From contig CANRWP010000022.1 of the NCBI GenBank assembly GCA_947643595.1, forward strand, positions 1 to 49,333: a stretch of 49,333 nucleotides of DNA, written 5' to 3'. Below the pieces are notes generated by a model. That model was not told the DNA's origin and did not search any database. It was given only the letters and a program-made list of their open reading frames with translations. Numbering within the stretch: the first letter of the stretch is position 1; each line of letters begins with the position of its first letter. The DNA comes from an uncultured bacterium. GTDB taxonomy: Bacteria; Bacillota; Clostridia; Lachnospirales; Lachnospiraceae. Both the position numbers and the translations under genes were made by a program. This document shows, piece after piece, positions 44,960 to 49,333 of the stretch.

Positions 44960-46825
44960 TCAATCCTCCCCTTGTATTTCCTCCAGAATCTGCCTGAGAT
45001 TTTTCTCAATATGCTCTTTCGAGTGCGGCTGAGGTTCATTGCCATAATAAGGATTTCCTTTGATTGCTATATTCCACAAAGCGTTGCTTTCTGTATCAGC
45101 ATTGAGTAAAGTCTGCGTATGCTGATAAAACTCATTTCCAAAACTTTTCGCCCAATGCAACGGATAAGCAACTATTTTCCCCTGATAACCCGACATATTT
45201 ACAGGTGTAAATTCCATTTCGGAAAGATTATTCTCCCTGCAAAATCTCCGTATTTTTTCTGCAGGTATAAGAACCTCCGTTTCATACAAATTAAACAGCA
45301 AAACCGTCTCATTGTTTTTCTGATACCGCGCCCCTGTAATTCGATAGCGATATTCTGTATTCCATCCGAACAATTCAAACAACATTGGTAAAAATGCCGC
45401 TCCGGTAATCATTTGAGGCTGACACTTTTTATTTCCCGCTGTTGCCCACTTAACAGATGTTCTGGTTTCTTTTTTGCTTGGGCGGACTGCCAGTTGATGC
45501 CGGCCGGGATGAATCAATAGCTCCACATATAGTGTTCTCCCCAGTTTTTGCAGAGCATCTATCCCAAATCTTATACCCTCAGCGGAAATTGATACATTGA
45601 TTTTTGATCCGGAATCAAAAAATTCGGTACGGGCAATCTCATACCCACGAAAATCCGGAGCTCCATTTTGGGGGCCAACTGTAACATTTGCATCCTGCTT
45701 ACTGTCATTACTTTCTATTTCTTCCGATGCTTTTCTATAATCTTCCGCCTTAAAGGATGCCCACCTTGGATTGATAATAACAAAACCATTTAATACTCCA
45801 TCCGGAATTACATATAACTCCGGCATACCGCTTCCACCGTACTTTGCATTGCTCATTTTTCTTTGTACCGCAACAAAGTCCTTTGGTGAAATAATTGCTT
45901 CATGGTGATCGGTTTGCCTGTATTGATTGCGGTCACCACAATTTTTGCGTACCCTATGATCAAGATAACTTGGAGTAAATGTTTTGCGTGCCAGCACTTC
46001 TCCACAATGTCTTTCATTCTGTAAAATCCCTGACACAGAACTGCTGCTCCATACTGTATTTCCTTTTTTTGTGGGACGTTTGAGCTCTGTTAACTGATCT
46101 GCAATCTGTTTAGTTGAATATCCATATAGATACATAAAAAAAATCAGGCGAACTGTTTTCGCTTCTTCTTCATTAATAATTAAGTTTCCGTCTTCATCCT
46201 GGTCATATCCCAGCAATGGCGGAGTCATAAAAATTCCATGGGAAAAGCGCATTTCATAAGATGCATTCATACTGGAACTTTTCACATGAGATTCTTCCTG
46301 TGCCATCGCCGCAAGAAAAGACAAACTCATTTCGGATTGCGGGTTTAGAGTAAAAATGTGTTCATTTTCAAATAATACACCTACAGAAGGGATCTGCTGC
46401 TTCAGTTTGTTTACGATTCCAATACAGTCCACAATATTACGCGCAAAGCGTGAAACACTTTTGGTTATGATCATATCAATCTTACCGGCCATACAGTCAT
46501 TGATCATCTGATTAAAAGAAGTTCTATGCCTCAATGAAGTTCCACTGATACCTTCATCTGCATAAATCTGAACCAGCTCCCAGTTCGAATAATGGCTTAT
46601 ATAATCCTCATAATAATTTTTTTGTAATTCATAGGAGGATGTCTGCCGCGGGTCATCCGTAGAGACGCGGGCATAAACTGCTACTCTTTTATGCACATTA
46701 TCATCATACAAATTTTCTGTCGGTTTTGCCGGAATTACTTCCAACAATTCAGGTTCAATCCCTTGATAGCGTGACCTTATCCGAAGCTTCTGTAAATCAG
46801 CATTGGAAATGCTTATTTCTTTCAT
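44960..46825 (-). CDS. Large serine recombinase with extra C-terminal module
   Basis: A 621-residue site-specific recombinase. The resolvase-type catalytic domain (about 45-190) has VAVYARVSTDD with nucleophile S55, YADEGISGTSLRHR and ITKSVSRFARN. The recombinase domain (about 200-300) has GYDQDEDGNLIINEEEAKTV and the zinc-ribbon-like region follows. From about 395 the usual coiled-coil end is replaced by a module starting GYEIARTEFF that recurs in the two next proteins. Such enzymes integrate and excise elements. The start at 46825 has GGAG seven bases upstream; the open frame continues upstream to 46936 without similarity. First gene of a five-gene operon. Confidence 0.88.
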   Translation of the reverse strand: MKEISISNADLQKLRIRSRYQGIEPELLEVIPAKPTENLYDDNVHKRVAVYARVSTDDPRQTSSYELQKNYYEDYISHYSNWELVQIYADEGISGTSLRHRTSFNQMINDCMAGKIDMIITKSVSRFARNIVDCIGIVNKLKQQIPSVGVLFENEHIFTLNPQSEMSLSFLAAMAQEESHVKSSSMNASYEMRFSHGIFMTPPLLGYDQDEDGNLIINEEEAKTVRLIFFMYLYGYSTKQIADQLTELKRPTKKGNTVWSSSSVSGILQNERHCGEVLARKTFTPSYLDHRVRKNCGDRNQYRQTDHHEAIISPKDFVAVQRKMSNAKYGGSGMPELYVIPDGVLNGFVIINPRWASFKAEDYRKASEEIESNDSKQDANVTVGPQNGAPDFRGYEIARTEFFDSGSKINVSISAEGIRFGIDALQKLGRTLYVELLIHPGRHQLAVRPSKKETRTSVKWATAGNKKCQPQMITGAAFLPMLFELFGWNTEYRYRITGARYQKNNETVLLFNLYETEVLIPAEKIRRFCRENNLSEMEFTPVNMSGYQGKIVAYPLHWAKSFGNEFYQHTQTLLNADTESNALWNIAIKGNPYYGNEPQPHSKEHIEKNLRQILEEIQGED

Positions 46826-46840
46826 AAAAATCTCCATTCC

Positions 46841-46859
46841 GCCGCCTTTGGCTGGCGGC
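46841..46859. repeat. GC-rich hairpin in the recombinase leader
   Basis: GCCGCC and GGCGGC are perfect inverted arms around a seven-base loop, 16 bases before the recombinase start. It could influence translation or transcription of the operon. Confidence 0.45.
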
Positions 46860-46936
46860 ACAAATAGCAATGAAAGTATTTCAACTCTCCACGTTGTGCC
46901 GTAAAATATCTTGTAAGAAGCTATACTACAAAGCAC

Positions 46937-47120
46937 GGGAGGAGGAGTTGTAAAAACCTTCTCGTTTTAGACAGCATAAAAATCAGTGTAAGTTCTGCCT
47001 TTTCAAGCACAAATAAGTGGTTCTCCGAGTCCGTACACTAAGAATTGTTTAAGCGCCTTAGTTTAATTGTGTGGCAGTTCAGTCAATGGCTTCTTATCTT
47101 TTACGAAAGGAGTCAGACTC
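46937..47120 (+). other. IS110 5' non-coding region, possible bridge RNA
   Basis: A 184-base gene-free stretch upstream of an IS110-type transposase. In the IS110 group the non-coding end before the transposase encodes a structured bridge RNA that pairs with target and donor DNA. A stem ACTAAG/CTTAGT at 47037-47042 and 47057-47062 is visible. I could not derive the full fold, so this is a pointer only. Confidence 0.35.
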
Positions 47121-48449
47121 ATGAGAGTTACTTATCAAACCTGTTGTGGTGTCGATGTCCACAAATCTTTTCTCGTCGCCACAATCATCAAAACAACTGG
47201 CGGGATTGAACCTTCTTATCAAAAGAAACGATTTTCCACCTTTAACAATTCTATTCTTCTTTTCAAGCAGTGGCTGTTGGATAACAACTGCCATGATGTC
47301 TGTATGGAATCCACTGGCAAATACTGGGGCCCTGTCTTTAACCTTCTGGAAGACGAAATCAATGTCACCATTGCTAATCCCAAATGGGTCGAAGCTGTAA
47401 AGGGCAACAAAGATGATGAAAAAGATTCCTAATGGATTGGGGATTTATTCCGTCTGGGACTTGTGAAAGGCAGCTACATTCCCAGCAGGCCAATCCGCAT
47501 TTTAAGGGAATATACAAGATACCGTTATAAGCTTATTTCCTGCCGCTCCAGTGAAAAAAACAGATATCAGAATGCGCTTACTGTCTGTAATGTAGCTTTA
47601 GATTCTGTAGTTTCCGATATCTTTGGGAAGTCATCCACAGCCATTATCGACTATCTGCTTCAACAATCAGGTACGTCCATCAACCACAAAGAAATCGCAT
47701 CCAAACTTCTAAGGAGCCTCAAATCCAAAGAAGATGCTGTTATTGAATCCATCGAAGGATATCAGATGACTGATGCCCAAAAATACCGTATGCGCCTCGT
47801 CCGCGCACATATGGATTATATCACAGCTGAGATCAATGATGTTGACTCTATGATAGAAAATCTGATTTCTTCTGATCCTGATTATGAAAATGCCGTCCAG
47901 TTACTCTGTACCATTCCGGGTGTCAAACATGATAGTGCAGTCACTGTCATCTCCGAAATCGGTATTGATATGTCTCAGTTCTGCACATCAAAACGCTTAT
48001 GCTGCTGGGCCGGCCTTACGCCGTGCAGCAATGAATCTGCCGGTAAGAAGAAGTCTGTCAGGATCACACGTGCCGGAGTTTACCTCAAACCTGCATTGGT
48101 ACAGTGTGCCCATGCAGCCGTGAAATCTGACAAGTCTCCCTACTACAAGAAAAAATACCAAGCACTTGTTAAGCGTCGTGGCAAGAAAAGAGCCATTATT
48201 GCAATTGCCCGTATGATTCTCACCGCCATTTACCAGATGCTGTCTACAGGCGAGATATGGAATCCGAGCGACATATACAAAATCGATATGCCGCAAGCCC
48301 TTGCTGAGAAGCAAAAGGTTAAGGCCATCAAACAGGCTAAAAAACTTTTGCTGCGAGAAGGAATTATTTCCGAATCGCAATTAGTTTCCTGATTTTTATC
48401 CAAACATATATTCTTTTGCAAAGCTACCCTATGATAGCTTGTTTAAGTG
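47037..48449 (+). mobile_element. IS110-type insertion sequence, approximate extent
   Basis: IS110 elements lack terminal inverted repeats and usually leave little or no target duplication, so ends cannot be fixed. TTGTTTAAGCG at 47045-47055 and TTGTTTAAGTG at 48439-48449 flank the transposase as near-identical direct repeats. A hairpin AAGCTA/TAGCTT lies at 48421-48440. The ends given are these landmarks, not proven boundaries. Confidence 0.4.
47121..48392 (+). pseudogene. IS110-family transposase interrupted by one in-frame TAA
   Basis: Start at 47121 after AAAGGAG. Codons 1-103 hold the RuvC-like DEDD domain with D12 (GVDVHKS), E63 (MESTGKYWGP), D99 and D102 (KDDEKDS). Codon 104 is TAA (47430-47432). 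The same frame continues with WIGDLFRLGLVKGSYIPSRP to a normal C-terminal transposase domain, IPGVKHDSAVTVISEIG and CWAGLTPCSNESAGKKKS, with the expected serine region, ending at 48392. A sense codon to TAA change is the only defect seen. The stop falls between the two functional domains. Inactive unless read through or complemented. Confidence 0.85.
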
Positions 48450-48588
48450 TGCCATTTATCGGCTGTCCTCTACTTTCTTTCACACTAATCCCCTGCATAA
48501 AAAATCTTTCATTTCTATTCACAAAATTTCTAAATGAAATGCCTGTGATAATTTTATAAAATACCACTTGACAATTCCATGTACTGGC

Positions 48589-48605
48589 GGTCAAGAAAAT
48601 TGACC
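48589..48605. promoter_or_regulatory. Inverted repeat upstream of the XRE regulator, possible operator
   Basis: GGTCAA-GAAAA-TTGACC is a perfect six-base dyad 34 bases before the XRE start, just downstream of a TTGACA at 48568-48573 and overlapping the expected -10 position. It fits autoregulation by the XRE protein. Confidence 0.5.
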
Positions 48606-48639
48606 TGGAGGCCAAATAAAATTCACAGGAGAGTTTCAA

Positions 48640-48987
48640 ATGAACATTGATTACAATGCTATTGGTCTGCGCATCAGAAAATTACGCTGCCAAAAATTAT
48701 GGACACAGGAAAAACTGGCAGAAAAAGCCGATATCGCACCAGACTATCTCTGCCGTATCGAATTAGGGAAAAAACGTCCCAGTCTGAGATCAATTTTGCT
48801 GATTGCCGAAGCTCTGGATACTACAGTTGATGATCTGCTGATTGATGTGCAAAAAAAGAATATACACTCTGTAGAGAGTGAAGCGAACTTTTTATTCGCT
48901 GGATGCACGGAAAAACAAAAACTCTTTGTCATGGCAATATGCCAAAATATAAAAGAGGAAATGATAAAATATGACAAAATAAAATAG
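48640..48987 (+). CDS. XRE family transcriptional regulator
   Basis: A 115-residue protein. The helix-turn-helix is at about 8-66 (IGLRIRKLRCQKLWTQEKLA, YLCRIELGKKRPSLRSILLI, ALDTTVDDLL). A short C-terminal helical part contains FLFAGCTEKQKLFVMAICQN, typical of XRE regulators of Clostridia mobile elements. The start at 48640 follows AGGAGAG. It lies past the IS and may control genes of the element to its right. Confidence 0.88.
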   Translation: MNIDYNAIGLRIRKLRCQKLWTQEKLAEKADIAPDYLCRIELGKKRPSLRSILLIAEALDTTVDDLLIDVQKKNIHSVESEANFLFAGCTEKQKLFVMAICQNIKEEMIKYDKIK

Positions 48988-49072
48988 CCACTAAACCTGC
49001 CAAATACCATCTCCTTCTATACCATATATATTATTAAATTGCCGCCTGTGCCGCTGTTATACTTTGATGACT

Positions 49073-49133
49073 TTTACCCCTCTTTACCCCATTTACCCCA
49101 CCCAATTCGACATTCGACAAACGGGATTCGACA
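49073..49133. repeat. Direct-repeat cluster: three TTTACCCC and three TTCGACA
   Basis: TTTACCCC occurs at 49073, 49083 and 49092. TTCGACA occurs at 49106, 49113 and 49127, in steps of seven and fourteen bases. The complement of TTCGACA is TGTCGAA, identical to the core Spo0A box. The cluster lies between two genes that end towards it, so a promoter role is not obvious; an iteron-like or recombination role is possible. Confidence 0.6.
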
Positions 49134-49184
49134 AATTGCGCTCTTACCGACAAAATCCATATTTCTCAGTACGACGCAATTGCA

Positions 49185-49333
49185 TCAGAGCAGTCTTAAA
49201 AGCTGTACCAACTCATGCGACTCGTCCGTATCTGATGCAGTCTGCCTGGTATCGAACTGCGAAAAGCGGTTGTCACGGTAAAATGATAACAGCTTTTCCT
49301 CATTTTCTGCCTCTAAGAAGGTCACTACGCCTC
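49185..49333 (-). CDS. GNAT family N-acetyltransferase, C-terminal end (partial)
   Basis: Without a start inside the window, 48 residues read in from the right edge to a TGA at 49185-49187. The sequence VVTFLEAENEEKLLSFYRDN, then RFSQFDTRQTASDTDESHEL and VQLLRLL is the conserved end of a GNAT acetyltransferase common in Clostridia mobile elements, where the FYxxNxF segment belongs to the acetyl-CoA fold. The rest lies beyond the window. Confidence 0.7.
   Translation of the reverse strand, partial: GVVTFLEAENEEKLLSFYRDNRFSQFDTRQTASDTDESHELVQLLRLL

Noticed and set aside
49039..49281. Open frame of 80 codons on the plus strand
   Set aside because: It covers the repeat cluster and runs opposite the recognised end of a GNAT acetyltransferase.

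Overview
The window looks like a chromosomal segment of a spore-forming Clostridia bacterium, most likely Lachnospiraceae. The grounds are the gene content (spmA/spmB, a large SRP RNA, a CdaR regulator beside an MsmX-type ATPase, several protein families typical of Lachnospiraceae), Gram-positive AGGAGG ribosome binding sites, and many TTGACA/TATAAT promoters with 17-base spacers. No tRNA, 16S/23S rRNA or CRISPR array was seen. All names come from reading the sequence; no database was searched.

Layout. Bases 1-1250 hold a piece of a nucleoside-type ABC transporter (nupP/nupQ-like) cut at both ends. Bases 1400-9600, all on the minus strand, hold a dCMP deaminase, a DUF362 protein, a BlaI/M56-peptidase sensor pair, an 851-residue secreted or anchored protein and a small unknown protein. 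Bases 9630-16790 hold a complete F-type ATP synthase operon (atpZ-atpI-B-E-F-H-A-G-D-C), whose c subunit carries the residues of a Na+-binding ring. Bases 16787-19542 are a decayed stretch: an Rpn-like protein with an unclear start, a frameshifted surface protein, and the stub of a SARP-type activator. Bases 19646-23780 hold a DUF402 protein, tadA, a GT2-GtrA glycosyltransferase, a large membrane protein and the SRP RNA. Bases 23782-32330 hold a winged-helix/GHKL-ATPase/STAS-like regulator with an operator cluster, a DUF6128-like protein, a frameshifted zinc-ribbon/LRR gene, cdaR, msmX, a GNAT enzyme and metG.

Accessory region 1 (32506-37863) is defence-like. A membrane-anchored Mrr-type nuclease stands divergently from a tightly overlapping three-gene operon. 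The first gene fuses an HsdR-N-type nuclease domain to an N6-adenine methyltransferase, the second is HsdS, and the third joins a DGQHR (DndB/ParB-like) domain to a C-terminal nucleotide-hydrolase or deoxyribosyltransferase-like domain. No translocating HsdR is present. This is one of the two best candidates for an undescribed system.

Bases 37867-42215 return to ordinary genes (malY-type aminotransferase, DUF885 peptidase, spmB, spmA). Accessory region 2 (42229 to the right edge) is mobile. A large serine recombinase carries a C-terminal module that recurs in two small proteins encoded directly downstream. Two ParB-like proteins follow, the last ending 13 bases before spmA. Next come an IS110-family transposase split by one in-frame TAA, an XRE regulator, a cluster of short direct repeats, and the C-terminal end of a GNAT acetyltransferase running off the window. 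The recombinase with its tandem module paralogues is the other best candidate.
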